From Microbacterium limosum (GTDB taxonomy: Bacteria > Actinomycetota > Actinomycetes > Actinomycetales > Microbacteriaceae): a stretch of DNA of 64,000 nucleotides. Position 1 is the first letter of the stretch, and every line of letters begins with the position of its first letter. Location: positions 1,612,001 through 1,676,000 of the forward strand of contig NZ_CP137080.1 of NCBI RefSeq assembly GCF_036324365.1, read 5' to 3'. The notes under the pieces were generated by a model. It was not told where the DNA came from and made no database searches. It saw nothing but the letters and a program-made list of their open reading frames with translations. Positions 25,907-35,146 of this stretch are shown one piece after another. The position numbers were made by a program, and so were the translations under genes.

Positions 25907-27517
25907 ATGCGCACGAGGACGACGGGAACAGCATCCCGGCTCAGCGGCTTCGTCTGGGCGGGCGTTGCCGGGATCGTCGCGGCGGCGGCCTTCCTCGCCG
26001 CCGCCGAGGTCGTCGCCCTGCTCGCCGGCCCCACCGCGAGCCCCCTGCTGGCCGTCGGATCGTTCGTCATCGACATCGCGCCGCAGTGGCTCAAGGAGTT
26101 CGCCATCTCGACCTTCGGCGCCTACGACAAGGTCGCCCTGCTCGCCGGGCTCACCCTCGCCGTCGTCATCGCCGCGGCGATCGCCGGAATCCTGGAGTAT
26201 CTGCGCCCTCCGCTCGGCATCCTCGCCTTCGTCGTCGCGGGCGGCCTGTCGCTCGCTGCGACCCTCACGCGTGCCGGGACGGGCGCGTTCGCCTTCCTGG
26301 GACCCCTCGCAGGAACGATCGCCGCCGCGATCACGATCTTCCTCCTGGCCAGACGGCTGCGGGCCGCGGACCGCGTGGCCACCGGGGGCGAGGATGCCGC
26401 GGGGCCCGACCGGCGCGGCTTCTTCCGCCTGGCGGGGATCGCCGCGGCATCCGCCCTCGTCGTGGGGGCGGGGTCGAGGATCCTCTCCGGGGTCATGACG
26501 TCGATCACCGCCGCGCGCGAGGCCCTTCGCATCCCGGACCCGCGATCGAGGGTCACGGTGCCGGAGGGCGCGAAGCTCGACGTCGAGGGCATTTCGCCGC
26601 TGTTCACCCCCAACGGCGACTTCTACCGCGTCGACACCGCCCTCACCGTGCCGGAGGTCGATCCGGCATCCTGGCGCCTCGTCGTCGACGGGATGGTCGA
26701 TCGCCGTGTCGAGCTCAGCTTCGACGACCTCGTGGGCATGGGGCTCGACGAGTACTCGATCACCCTCACGTGCGTCTCCAACGAGGTGGGCGGAGGGCTC
26801 GTCGGATCCGCCCGCTGGCTCGGCGTGCCCGTGCGTGATGTGCTCGCGACGGCCGGCGTGTCGGCGGACGCCGACATGGTGCTCTCCCGCAGCATCGACG
26901 GATACACGGCGAGCACGCCGCTGGATGCCCTGACCGACGATGGCCGCGACGCGATCTTCGCGGTCGCGATGAACGGCGAGCCGCTCCCCCTCGAGCACGG
27001 CTTCCCCGTGCGCATGGTCGTTCCCGGGCTCTACGGCTACGTCTCCGCCACGAAGTGGGTGACGGAGCTGAAGGTCACGACCTTCGCGGAGGACGAGGCC
27101 TACTGGACGCCGCGCGGCTACGCCGCCGAGGCGCCGATCAAGATGTCCTCGCGCATCGACACGCCGCGATCGGGAACCCCCGTGAGCGCGGGGACGGTGG
27201 CCGTGGCGGGCGTGGCGTGGGCCCAGACGGTCGGCATCGAGCGCGTCGAGGTGCGCATCGACGAGGGCGGGTGGCAGAGCGCGCGGCTGTCCGCTCCCGT
27301 CAACGAGGACACCTGGGTGCAGTGGGTGCTTGAGTGGGATGCCGAGCCCGGCACGCACTACATCACCGTGCGGGCGATCGATGCCGAAGGGAACATGCAG
27401 ATCGAGGAGCGGGCGCCCATCGCGCCGAACGGGTCCTCGGGATGGCAGCGCACCCTCATCACCGTGAACGGAGGCGCGGCGCCGGTGGCGAGGCCCTGGA
27501 CTAGCGTGGACGGGTGA
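25907..27517 (+). CDS. Membrane-bound sulfite-oxidase-like molybdopterin oxidoreductase
   Basis: 536 residues. Four or so membrane helices (residues 12-150) precede a second, Tat-like segment, DRRGFFRLAG followed by a hydrophobic stretch (170-188). Next come the molybdopterin domain, with the cofactor-ligating Cys289 in ITLTCVSNEVGG, and a C-terminal dimerisation domain (AGTVAVAGVAWAQTVGIERV). The catalytic part should lie outside the membrane. The electron donor or substrate is unknown. GGGAAGGGAG precedes ATG 25907. It overlaps the downstream oligopeptidase start by 4 bp. Confidence 0.86.
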   Translation: MRTRTTGTASRLSGFVWAGVAGIVAAAAFLAAAEVVALLAGPTASPLLAVGSFVIDIAPQWLKEFAISTFGAYDKVALLAGLTLAVVIAAAIAGILEYLRPPLGILAFVVAGGLSLAATLTRAGTGAFAFLGPLAGTIAAAITIFLLARRLRAADRVATGGEDAAGPDRRGFFRLAGIAAASALVVGAGSRILSGVMTSITAAREALRIPDPRSRVTVPEGAKLDVEGISPLFTPNGDFYRVDTALTVPEVDPASWRLVVDGMVDRRVELSFDDLVGMGLDEYSITLTCVSNEVGGGLVGSARWLGVPVRDVLATAGVSADADMVLSRSIDGYTASTPLDALTDDGRDAIFAVAMNGEPLPLEHGFPVRMVVPGLYGYVSATKWVTELKVTTFAEDEAYWTPRGYAAEAPIKMSSRIDTPRSGTPVSAGTVAVAGVAWAQTVGIERVEVRIDEGGWQSARLSAPVNEDTWVQWVLEWDAEPGTHYITVRAIDAEGNMQIEERAPIAPNGSSGWQRTLITVNGGAAPVARPWTSVDG

Positions 27518-29640
27518 GCATCGACGAGACCACGCCGGCAGCACCCCGCCCCCCGATCGCCCTGCGTGCGCCGCGGAGCCGGGCGTTCCACGGCGACTCC
27601 GTGGACGACGACTACGAGTGGATGCGTGCGAAGGACGACGCCGCGGTGATCGCCCACCTCGAGGCGGAGAACGCCTACACCGAGGCGCGCACGGCCCACC
27701 TCGAGGGCCTTCGCGAGGCGGTGTTCGCGGAGATCAAGGGACGCACCCTCGAGACGGACCTCTCGGTTCCGTCGCGCCGTGGGCAGTGGTGGTACTACGG
27801 CCGCACGGTGGAGGGGAGCCAGTACGGCATCCAGTGCCGCGCACCCATCTCGCACCCCGACGACTGGGAACCGCCGAGGCTAGAGCCGGGCGTGGATGTT
27901 CCCGGGGAACAGATCCTGCTCGACGGGAACATCGAGGCCGACGGCCACGACTTCTTCTCCCTCGGCTCCTTCGACGTGTCCGACGACGGCACCCGGATGC
28001 TGTTCGCCGTGGACGTGGCCGGAGACGAGCGCTACACGATCCATGTGAGAGACCTCGCAACGGGCGCCACGCTCGGCGAGGAGATCCCCGGGACGGCCGC
28101 CGGGGCATCCTTCTCCCCCGACGGCGCCTCCATCGTCTACACCACCGTCGACGACGCGTGGCGACCGGACACGCTCTGGCTGCACACCGTGGGAACGGCC
28201 CCGGCGGATGACGTGAGGCTCTTCCACGAGCCCGACGACCGGTACTGGCTCGGTGCCGGCTTCACGCGCAGCGACCGGTACCTCGTGATCGGGCTGGGTT
28301 CCTCCATCACGTCCGAGGCGTGGCTCGTCCCCGCCGACGACCTCCGAGCGGAGCCCACCGTCGTGTGGCCGCGCCGCGAGGGCGTCGAGTACTCGGTCGA
28401 CCACGCCGTGATCGACGGCGAGGACGCGCTCTACATCCTGCACAACGACGACGCCCTGGACTTCGAGCTGGTGCGCGTCGCGGCGGGCGACCCCGCCGGT
28501 CGCCGCGAGACGGTTCTGCCTCACACCCCGGGCGTGCGCCTGCTCGATGTCGACTGCTTCCGGGACTTCTCCACCGTGGAGTACCGCCGCGGGGGTCTCG
28601 CCCGCATCGGTCTGCTCGATCACGGCAGCTCCGAGGTCCGCGAGCTGAGCTTCGAAGAGCCCCTGTATGCCGCCGCGTTCGGCGGCAACCGCGAGTGGGC
28701 GCCCCCGCTGCTGCGGCTGGCGTACGACTCCTTCGTGACCCCCAACACCGTGTGCGACTACCGGCTCTCCGACGAAGCGCTGCTCGTGCGGAAGCGCCAG
28801 CCCGTCCTCGGCGGTTACGAGAGCTCCGACTATGCGCAGGCCCGGGTGTGGGCCCCGGCCCAGGACGGCACATCGATCCCCGTCTCACTGGTGTGGAAGC
28901 GCTCGTTCGGCGAGGCGGGCGCCGCCCCTCGCCCCGTCCACCTGTACGGCTACGGCTCGTACGAGCACTCGATCGAGCCCCGCTTCTCGGTCGCGCGCCT
29001 CTCCGAGCTCGACCGCGGGGTGGTCTTCGCCGTCGCCCACGTGCGCGGCGGCGGGGAGATGGGGCGCCAGTGGTACGAGGACGGCAAGCTCGCCCGCAAG
29101 AAGAACAGCTTCACCGACTTCGTCGACGCCGCGCGGCACCTCATCGAGCAGGGGTACACCACGCCCGAAAGTCTCGTCGCCGAGGGCGGCAGCGCCGGCG
29201 GCCTTCTCATGGGCGCGGTCGCGAACCTCGCGCCCGAGCTCTTCGCGGGCATCCTCGCGCAGGTGCCCTTCGTCGATGCCCTGACGACGATCCTCGACCC
29301 CACCCTCCCCCTGACGGTCATCGAGTGGGACGAGTGGGGCGACCCGCTCCACGACCCCGACGTCTACGCGTACATGAAGTCCTATTCGCCGTACGAGAAC
29401 GTCCGAGAGGGCGTCTCCTACCCGCGCATCCTCGCCGTCACGTCGCTCAACGACACCCGCGTGCTCTACGTGGAGCCCGCGAAGTGGGTCGCCCGCCTGC
29501 GCGAGGTCGGCGCCGACGCGCTGCTCAAGTGCGAGATGGTCGCCGGGCACGGCGGCGTCTCCGGGCGCTACAACGCGTGGCGGGAGCGAGCCTTCGAGCT
29601 CGCGTGGATGCTCGACGTGCTGGGCGTCGCCGAGGTCTGA
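27514..29640 (+). CDS. ptrB: Prolyl oligopeptidase family protein, oligopeptidase B-like
   Basis: A 708-residue serine peptidase of family S9: an N-terminal beta-propeller followed by an alpha/beta-hydrolase domain. The catalytic triad is visible: Ser560 in GGSAGG, Asp647 in SLNDTRV and His679 in AGHGG. Oligopeptidase B cuts short peptides after basic residues. The GTG at 27514 overlaps the stop of the upstream gene (GTGA) and also lies 6 nt after TAGCGT (27502-27507), so it may be read both by coupling and from its own leaderless message. Confidence 0.9.
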   Translation: MSIDETTPAAPRPPIALRAPRSRAFHGDSVDDDYEWMRAKDDAAVIAHLEAENAYTEARTAHLEGLREAVFAEIKGRTLETDLSVPSRRGQWWYYGRTVEGSQYGIQCRAPISHPDDWEPPRLEPGVDVPGEQILLDGNIEADGHDFFSLGSFDVSDDGTRMLFAVDVAGDERYTIHVRDLATGATLGEEIPGTAAGASFSPDGASIVYTTVDDAWRPDTLWLHTVGTAPADDVRLFHEPDDRYWLGAGFTRSDRYLVIGLGSSITSEAWLVPADDLRAEPTVVWPRREGVEYSVDHAVIDGEDALYILHNDDALDFELVRVAAGDPAGRRETVLPHTPGVRLLDVDCFRDFSTVEYRRGGLARIGLLDHGSSEVRELSFEEPLYAAAFGGNREWAPPLLRLAYDSFVTPNTVCDYRLSDEALLVRKRQPVLGGYESSDYAQARVWAPAQDGTSIPVSLVWKRSFGEAGAAPRPVHLYGYGSYEHSIEPRFSVARLSELDRGVVFAVAHVRGGGEMGRQWYEDGKLARKKNSFTDFVDAARHLIEQGYTTPESLVAEGGSAGGLLMGAVANLAPELFAGILAQVPFVDALTTILDPTLPLTVIEWDEWGDPLHDPDVYAYMKSYSPYENVREGVSYPRILAVTSLNDTRVLYVEPAKWVARLREVGADALLKCEMVAGHGGVSGRYNAWRERAFELAWMLDVLGVAEV

Positions 29641-29676
29641 GCCCCTTCGGCGGCGGTGGTCCCGCCGTCGGCGGCA

Positions 29677-29724
29677 GGAGATCGGCCCAGAACAGGATGC
29701 CCCGGCGACGTTCGTCCTGTCTCC
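29677..29724. repeat. Flanking stem-loop repeat A of the AbiEi-DUF559 gene
   Basis: A 48-bp element with arms ACAGGATG (29692-29699) and CGTCCTGT (29713-29720). It aligns without gaps to repeat B (30719-30766), 33 of 48 positions identical, with identity concentrated in the arms and in GGAGATCG at the left end. The two copies bracket one gene. Confidence 0.7.
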
Positions 29725-29775
29725 AGCCGTTCACCTGCACCCGCTCGCCGGTCGCGCGAGTGCATATCCCCAACC

Positions 29776-29792
29776 CGGCTGTGCTGCAGCCG
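29776..29792 (+). promoter_or_regulatory. Palindrome upstream of the AbiEi-DUF559 gene
   Basis: CGGCTG-TGCTG-CAGCCG, a perfect 6-5-6 inverted repeat 57 nt before the ATG, with TATCCCCA on the left and TCCACAG on the right. AbiEi antitoxins are known to bind inverted repeats in their own promoters, so this is a natural operator candidate. Confidence 0.45.
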
Positions 29793-29849
29793 TCCACAGA
29801 ACCGTCGGCCGTCACCGCCCTGACGCGCCAGCGACGCGACAGTTGCAGC

Positions 29850-30707
29850 ATGCTCGATCCTTCGGAATTCACCGCCTGGCTCCGGGCTCAGGGCGGCGTC
29901 GCTCACACGCGCACGGCCCGGGTCGCCGGATTCTCGAAATACGACATCGACGTCGCCGTCCGACACGGCGCCGCGAGCCGCGTGCGGCGCTCGTGGCTCG
30001 TCGGTCCGAGCGCGTCCCGGTGGCGGCATGCCGCGGCATCCGTCGGCGGACGTATCACGTGCCTGAGCGCGGCAGCCGAACGCGGCCTGTGGACGCCGGA
30101 GCACCAGACGATCCACGTCGCCGTCTCCGCCACGGCCTCGCGCCTGGAAAGTGCGGGCATGCGTCTCCACTACGCGACGGGTCCGGCCCCCGTCGCGCGC
30201 ACCAGCGCGACCGAGCCGATCCTCAACGTGCTCTTCCACATCGCGCGCTGCGTGCCCACGCTGGATGCTCTGGCGGTGTGGGAGTCCGCGCTGAATCGAA
30301 AGGTCGTGGACTCGGCGACGCTTTCCCGGGTCGTGTGGCGGAGCACCGCCGCCTCCGCACTGTCGGCCGCGGCCACCGCGCTGTCCGACTCCGGCATCGA
30401 GACGGTCTTCCGGGAGCTCATGGCGAGCATCGGCGTGGCGGTGCGCCAGCAGGTGTGGGTCGACGGACATCCCCTGGACGCTCTGATCGGCGACCGACTG
30501 GGGATTCAGCTGGACGGATTCGCGCATCACAGTTCTGCCCGCGACCGCCGCCGCGACCTCCGTGCCGATGCACGGCTCGTACTGCGCGGATACACGATCC
30601 TGCGCTTCGACTATCAGCAGGTGCTCTTCGATCCGGCGTATGTGATCGAGACGATCTCGATGGCCATCGCCCAGGGTCTCCATCTCGCGGGGCGACCGTC
30701 GAAGTGA
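29850..30707 (+). CDS. AbiEi-type N-terminal domain fused to a DUF559 endonuclease-like domain
   Basis: 285 residues. Residues 1-70 resemble the winged-helix start of AbiEi type IV antitoxins (FTAWLRAQGGVAHTRTARVA, then RRSWLVGP). The last third matches DUF559, a Vsr/restriction-like nuclease fold: VDGHPLDALIGDRLGIQLDG, FAHHSSARDRRRDLRADARL and GYTILRFDYQQVLFDP, with the Asp residues expected for metal binding. There is no partner AbiEii toxin gene. It could be a solitary defence or DNA-processing protein; none of this is proven. ATG 29850 has no clear ribosome site. Stem-loop repeats flank it on both sides. Confidence 0.72.
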   Translation: MLDPSEFTAWLRAQGGVAHTRTARVAGFSKYDIDVAVRHGAASRVRRSWLVGPSASRWRHAAASVGGRITCLSAAAERGLWTPEHQTIHVAVSATASRLESAGMRLHYATGPAPVARTSATEPILNVLFHIARCVPTLDALAVWESALNRKVVDSATLSRVVWRSTAASALSAAATALSDSGIETVFRELMASIGVAVRQQVWVDGHPLDALIGDRLGIQLDGFAHHSSARDRRRDLRADARLVLRGYTILRFDYQQVLFDPAYVIETISMAIAQGLHLAGRPSK

Positions 30708-30718
30708 CCCGACGGGCC

Positions 30719-30766
30719 GGAGATCGCCCCGGCACAGGACGTTCTCCGGCCCGTCGTCCTGTCTTG
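30719..30766. repeat. Flanking stem-loop repeat B of the AbiEi-DUF559 gene
   Basis: Arms ACAGGACG (30734-30741) and CGTCCTGT (30755-30762), perfect 8-bp stem, 13-nt loop, matching repeat A. Starts 12 nt after the stop codon of the gene. A further half-motif TTTCCTGTTCTCGG follows at 30773-30786. Confidence 0.72.
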
Positions 30767-30784
30767 GACGACTTTCCTGTTCTC

Positions 30785-30826
30785 GGCGACTCAGCCGAAG
30801 AGCGCGGCGACTCAGCCGAAGAGCGC
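30785..30826 (-). repeat. 21-bp perfect tandem duplication across the pfkA stop codon
   Basis: GGCGACTCAGCCGAAGAGCG plus one C occurs twice in a row, at 30785-30805 and 30806-30826. Because 21 is a multiple of three, the second stop TGA lies in frame behind the first, and the last codons of pfkA (ALFG-stop) are duplicated outside the gene. Confidence 0.9.
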
Positions 30827-31840
30827 GGCGGCCTCGTCGTAGCGGTGGCGCGGCACGGTGTTGAGCTCGCCCAGCGCGTCGACGAACGGCACGCGCACGA
30901 TCTCGGTGCCTCGCATCGCCACCATCTGGCCCCAGGCGCCGTCGACCACCGCATCCGCCGCGTGCAGCCCCAGGCGGGTCGCGAGCACGCGGTCGAAGCC
31001 GGAGGGCGAACCGCCGCGCTGGATGTGGCCGAGGACGGTCGCACGGGTCTCGACGCCCGTGATCCGCTCGATCTCGGGCGCAAGCACCTCGCTGATGCCG
31101 CCGAGCCGCGGCCGGTTGAAGGCGTCGAGCCCCTTGTCGGAGTACGCCTCGTCCATCCCCGTGAGCGTGAAGCCCTCGGAGACGACGACGAGCGGCGCGC
31201 GGCCGCGGTCGTGCGCGCTCGTGACCTGCGCGCAGATGTCGTCGATCGAGAGGGGGACCTCGGGGATGCAGATGACGTGCGCCCCCGCCGCGATCCCGGC
31301 GTGGAGGGCGATCCAGCCCACGTGGCGTCCCATGACCTCGGCCACCATGCAGCGCTGGTGCGAGTCGCCCGTCGTGCGCAGGCGGTCCATGGCATCGGTG
31401 GCGATGTTGACTGCGGTGTCGAATCCGAACGAGTAGTCGGTGGCCCGCAGGTCGTTGTCGATCGTCTTGGGCACACCGAGGACGTTGATGCCGTCCTTGG
31501 AGAGCCGGTCGGCGGCGGCGAGCGTGCCTTCGCCACCGATCGCGATGATGCCGTCGATGCGGTGGCCGTACAGCGTCTTCGCGATGTTCTCGGCCCCGCC
31601 GCGCGGTCCGTCGTACGGGTTCGTGCGGCTCGTGCCGAGGATCGTGCCGCCCACCTTCGACAGGCCCTTCACCTCGTGGCGGGTGAGGGGGAAGAAGTCG
31701 GCGTCGACGACGCCGCGCCAGCCGTCGCGGATGCCGACGAACTCGAGATCGTACGTCGTCGTCCCCTTCAGCACCACTCCCCGAATGACCGCGTTCAAAC
31801 CGGGGCAGTCGCCGCCGCTGGTGAGGATGCCGATCTTCAT
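30812..31840 (-). CDS. pfkA: 6-phosphofructokinase
   Basis: 342 residues. Phosphorylates fructose 6-phosphate in glycolysis. ILTSGGDCPGLNAVI, IGGEGTLAAA and GVPKTIDNDL are the nucleotide and substrate loops, and MGRHVGWIAL and GHIQRGGSPS also match. The Gly in GGEGT with Lys in PKTIDND is the mixed pattern seen in ATP-dependent group III enzymes of actinomycetes, so ATP rather than pyrophosphate is the likelier donor. AAGGA precedes the ATG. The end carries a 21-bp tandem duplication. Confidence 0.95.
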   Translation of the reverse strand: MKIGILTSGGDCPGLNAVIRGVVLKGTTTYDLEFVGIRDGWRGVVDADFFPLTRHEVKGLSKVGGTILGTSRTNPYDGPRGGAENIAKTLYGHRIDGIIAIGGEGTLAAADRLSKDGINVLGVPKTIDNDLRATDYSFGFDTAVNIATDAMDRLRTTGDSHQRCMVAEVMGRHVGWIALHAGIAAGAHVICIPEVPLSIDDICAQVTSAHDRGRAPLVVVSEGFTLTGMDEAYSDKGLDAFNRPRLGGISEVLAPEIERITGVETRATVLGHIQRGGSPSGFDRVLATRLGLHAADAVVDGAWGQMVAMRGTEIVRVPFVDALGELNTVPRHRYDEAAALFG

Positions 31841-31971
31841 GGGAGTCCTTGCTGTGGGGTACGGATTACCGGCGACGCTGCCTGTCCGACACTATCGCCG
31901 GATGACCGAGCGTGCCACACGGGCCGACGGCACCCCCGCAGACCCTGCTGGGCACGCCGTCGAGAGCGGCG

Positions 31972-34137
31972 TCACTCGCCGCCGAGTGAGCGCCGCGTGA
32001 GGTGCATGAGCGCGCTCAGCTGCACCGATTCGCTCGAGCCCGGCTCGACCGCGACGCCGTCGAGCGCGCGGAGCGCGAGGCCCTGCTTGGAGTCGATCAG
32101 CTCGGCGATCTTGGTGTCGATCGTGTGCGCCGCGATGATGCGCCACGCCGTCACGGGCTCGTCCTGACCGATGCGGTGCACCCGGTCGATGGCCTGGGTC
32201 TGCTCCGCGGCCGTCCACGACAGCTCGGCGAGGACGACGTTCGACGCCGCCTGCAGGTTCAGTCCCACGCCCGCGGCCGTGAGCGAACAGACGGCGATCC
32301 CCACGCCCTCGTCGGTGTTGAAGTCGTCGATCGCCTGCTGCCGCACGGGTGTGCTCTGGTCGCCGCGGATCGACACCGTGCGAAGACCGGATGCCGCGAA
32401 GTGGGCCTCTGCGGCATCCATGACGTCGATGTGCTTGGCGAAGAAGACGACCTTCCCCACCGACCGCTGCAGCTGCACGGCGTAGTCGGCGGCGAGCTGC
32501 GCCTTCGCCTGACCGATGCGTCGCACCATCGTGAAGACGTTCTCGGACCCGGAGCCGGCGGCCTTGGACTCGTCGAGCTCGTTCTGCGCGACGAGGCGGA
32601 CGATGTCCTCGTCGATCTCGCCGCCCACGCTCGCGCCCCGGCCGCTCGCGCCGCGTGCCTCCACGATGCGCCGGTATCGGGCCGCGAGCCGCTCCCCGAG
32701 TTCCCGCTCGGCCTGGCGGATCGATCGTCCGTACTCGTCGTCGAGCTCGACGGGGAGGTCGGCGATCAGCTTGTCGGGCAGGTCGGCTGCGACATCCTTC
32801 TTCTTGCGCCGCACGATGCCCATGGAGATGACGGCATCGCGCGCCGCGGGATAGAAGGCCTTGTCGGCGGGGGTCAGACCGGTGGCGTCGAGCTTCTCCA
32901 TAAGCTCGGGACCCGGCTTCTCCCCGTTCGTCCAGCCGAGGAAACGCCAGATCGCGTCGAAGTCCTCGACATCGTTGATGAGCGGCGTCCCGGTGAGGGC
33001 GAGCAGCAGCGGGTGTCCCCCGGGCGTAGCCTCCCGGATGCGTCCAGCGAGCGCCAGCACGTTCTGCGAGCGCTGCGAGGACAGGTTCTTGATGAAGTGC
33101 GCCTCGTCGACGACCATGCCCTTGAGGCCGATCGAGCTCAACCAGGACAGGTGCCGGTCGAGGATCTCGTAGTTCACGATGAACACGTCGGCGAACGCGT
33201 CGATGTCCGCGCCATCGCCCTGGATCACCGTCGCGCGGCGGTGCGGAGTCCAGCGCTCGACCTCGCGCGCCCAGTTCATCTTCACGACGTTGGGCACGAC
33301 CGCCAGCAGCGGATACGCATCGGCGACGGATGCCGCGAGCAGCGACTGCGCCGTCTTGCCCAGTCCGGGCTCGTCGGCGAGGAGGAAGGTGCGGTGCCCC
33401 TCCCGGACGGCTTCCAGGAAGCGCGACTGGTGGGCCATGACCTCGCGTCCTCGGGGCGAGAGCCTGTCGAACTCCGGCACGGGAGGCAGATCCATGGATG
33501 CCGCGCCGCCGCCGGCGCCGGTCTCGAAAGCCTTGTAGAGCGGGCCCATGAGCTCCCAGCCGTCCAGTCGCCGCCGCGGGTTCTCCCGCCGGATCGGACG
33601 GGAGAGGTCGGGCGCGAGGAAGGGATTGGCCATCTGGCGCGACTCGATCGCCGGCGGGGTCACCTGCCGCTCCGCGAGGGCGGTCGGAACGACCGGCTGC
33701 GCCACCGGGGCGACGTCGGTGATGATGAGCTCGTCTGCGGCCAGCTCTGCTCCCGACTCCAGCAGCCAGTCGCGGCGCATCCGGCGCGCGACCGGAGACG
33801 TGGCCTGGTCGACTTCGAGGAGCTGGATGAGCGAGGTGTCGCGCGCCGCCGTCTTGGCAAGGATCGTCGCGACCCCGTCGAGGCGCTTGAGCAGTTCGCC
33901 GCGGACGGCATCCGACAGCGACGTGTCGGCCTTCACACGGGCGCGTTCCTCGCGCACGAGGAACGCGATGACCTGGAACTTGACCCGGTTGGTGGGCCCC
34001 AGCTTGCCGCGCTGGGCCTTCGCCTCGACCTCGCGAACCTTGCGGGCGAGGATCGGGATGAGGGGGGCGTCGTCATCGCGACGTGCGGACGACTGCTTGC
34101 GGCGCCGCTGTAGCTGCGCCTGTGCCGTGCTCGGCAT
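31972..34137 (-). CDS. SNF2-family DEAD/DEAH-box helicase
   Basis: 721 residues. A basic, poorly conserved head (1-215) precedes the SNF2 ATPase core: Walker A DEPGLGKTAQS, DEAH box VVDEAHFIKN, LTGTPLIND, then the C-terminal lobe with VGLNLQAASNVV and motif VI QAIDRVHRIGQDEPV. It should move along DNA using ATP. It is a stand-alone gene with no methylase or nuclease neighbour, so a housekeeping chromatin or repair role is as likely as defence. Confidence 0.88.
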   Translation of the reverse strand: MPSTAQAQLQRRRKQSSARRDDDAPLIPILARKVREVEAKAQRGKLGPTNRVKFQVIAFLVREERARVKADTSLSDAVRGELLKRLDGVATILAKTAARDTSLIQLLEVDQATSPVARRMRRDWLLESGAELAADELIITDVAPVAQPVVPTALAERQVTPPAIESRQMANPFLAPDLSRPIRRENPRRRLDGWELMGPLYKAFETGAGGGAASMDLPPVPEFDRLSPRGREVMAHQSRFLEAVREGHRTFLLADEPGLGKTAQSLLAASVADAYPLLAVVPNVVKMNWAREVERWTPHRRATVIQGDGADIDAFADVFIVNYEILDRHLSWLSSIGLKGMVVDEAHFIKNLSSQRSQNVLALAGRIREATPGGHPLLLALTGTPLINDVEDFDAIWRFLGWTNGEKPGPELMEKLDATGLTPADKAFYPAARDAVISMGIVRRKKKDVAADLPDKLIADLPVELDDEYGRSIRQAERELGERLAARYRRIVEARGASGRGASVGGEIDEDIVRLVAQNELDESKAAGSGSENVFTMVRRIGQAKAQLAADYAVQLQRSVGKVVFFAKHIDVMDAAEAHFAASGLRTVSIRGDQSTPVRQQAIDDFNTDEGVGIAVCSLTAAGVGLNLQAASNVVLAELSWTAAEQTQAIDRVHRIGQDEPVTAWRIIAAHTIDTKIAELIDSKQGLALRALDGVAVEPGSSESVQLSALMHLTRRSLGGE

Positions 34138-34452
34138 GCTCCTCCTGAGCGTGTGCGCCGGTCGATCCGGCGGTTCTGACGTCGGAAACCGACGACGGGC
34201 GTGGCGTCCCGCGGGCGATGGATGCGCCTTGCGCCTCGGGCGACGCTCGCCGCGGCTGCGTGCGAGGGCCCGCGCGAGGACGACCGCGGGATGGGACCTC
34301 GATCCTGCGCCGGAAGGCGTGCCTCGACGCTCGATTCCGATGGTCCCCTGTGGGTGCGGATGCCGCTCCCTCGCCTCAGTCTACGCCACGGGCCGCTCGC
34401 CGCATAACGTCCCGCGTATGCGGCGTATTCCGACGAGCGTCGGCGCGCGGGA
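34138..34452. other. 315-bp intergenic region without a gene
   Basis: No frame shows codon bias or a start with a ribosome site. It holds one short perfect hairpin, CGTCGG-AAA-CCGACG (34180-34194), 43 bp upstream of the helicase ATG, and probably the helicase promoter. I see nothing else. Confidence 0.5.
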
Positions 34453-35076
34453 TCAGCCCCAGAGCGTGGCGACGACGTCGTCGGTGTAACCGGGAGGATC
34501 GAAGTTGATCCAGCGCGTCGCGACCCAGCCATTGCCGTGGAGGTGGTGCGTCTCCCCGAAGGCGGCGATCTCATCCTCACCCGACCGGGCGCAACGCGTG
34601 CCGGCCTCGTCATCGGCGCATGTGAAGCCCTCGGTCGAGAGCGCCTCCCGCACGAGGGCCGCCTGCGACGCGTCGACCACCGTGACGTTCGTCGCGAGAC
34701 CCACCTCGCTCGGCACGCCCCAGGAGCAGCGCAGCGTCGGGGCACCGGATTCGATGATCTCGAGGGCCGTCACGACCTGGGTCGCGTGCATCGTCACGCC
34801 CGGATCGTTCAGCGGCGGGTTCTGCTCCTCGAGCAGCGCGAGCATGCCGGCGGAGTAGATGTCCTCGCACGATGCGGGCATCTCGATGTCGGCGGATGCC
34901 TCGGGTGACGCGCTGTGCGAGGGGTCGGGCGTCGCCGTCGACGGGTCGGGCGACGGGTCGCCCGTGCTGGTGGGCACGGGGGTCGGCTGGGCGACACAGC
35001 CGACGAGCAGCAGGGCGGCGACCGACGCGGTTCCGAACAGAGCAAGGGCACGGGCGGGCAGGCTGCGGGCGGACAT
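34453..35076 (-). CDS. Hypothetical lipoprotein
   Basis: 207 residues. A signal peptide ends in the lipobox LLLVGC, so the mature protein starts at a lipidated cysteine (residue 27) on the outer face of the membrane. A Pro/Ser/Thr-rich linker (PTPVPTSTGDPSPDPS) follows, then a compact domain with four cysteines (SCEDI, LRCSW, FTCADD, TRCARS) that could form two disulfides. No known family recognised. GAGAGGA precedes the ATG and TAGGCT lies upstream. Confidence 0.78.
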   Translation of the reverse strand: MSARSLPARALALFGTASVAALLLVGCVAQPTPVPTSTGDPSPDPSTATPDPSHSASPEASADIEMPASCEDIYSAGMLALLEEQNPPLNDPGVTMHATQVVTALEIIESGAPTLRCSWGVPSEVGLATNVTVVDASQAALVREALSTEGFTCADDEAGTRCARSGEDEIAAFGETHHLHGNGWVATRWINFDPPGYTDDVVATLWG

Positions 35077-35146
35077 GCGATCCTCTCGACGCGGGCGACG
35101 CGTCCGAGCCTAGTCACGCGGGTCGGCTCGGTGGGGTCGCCCGATC

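Noticed and set aside
31972..34137. SNF2 helicase as part of a defence island with the AbiEi-DUF559 gene
   Set aside because: pfkA lies between them, no methylase or nuclease accompanies the helicase, and SNF2 proteins of this type are common housekeeping genes in the group.
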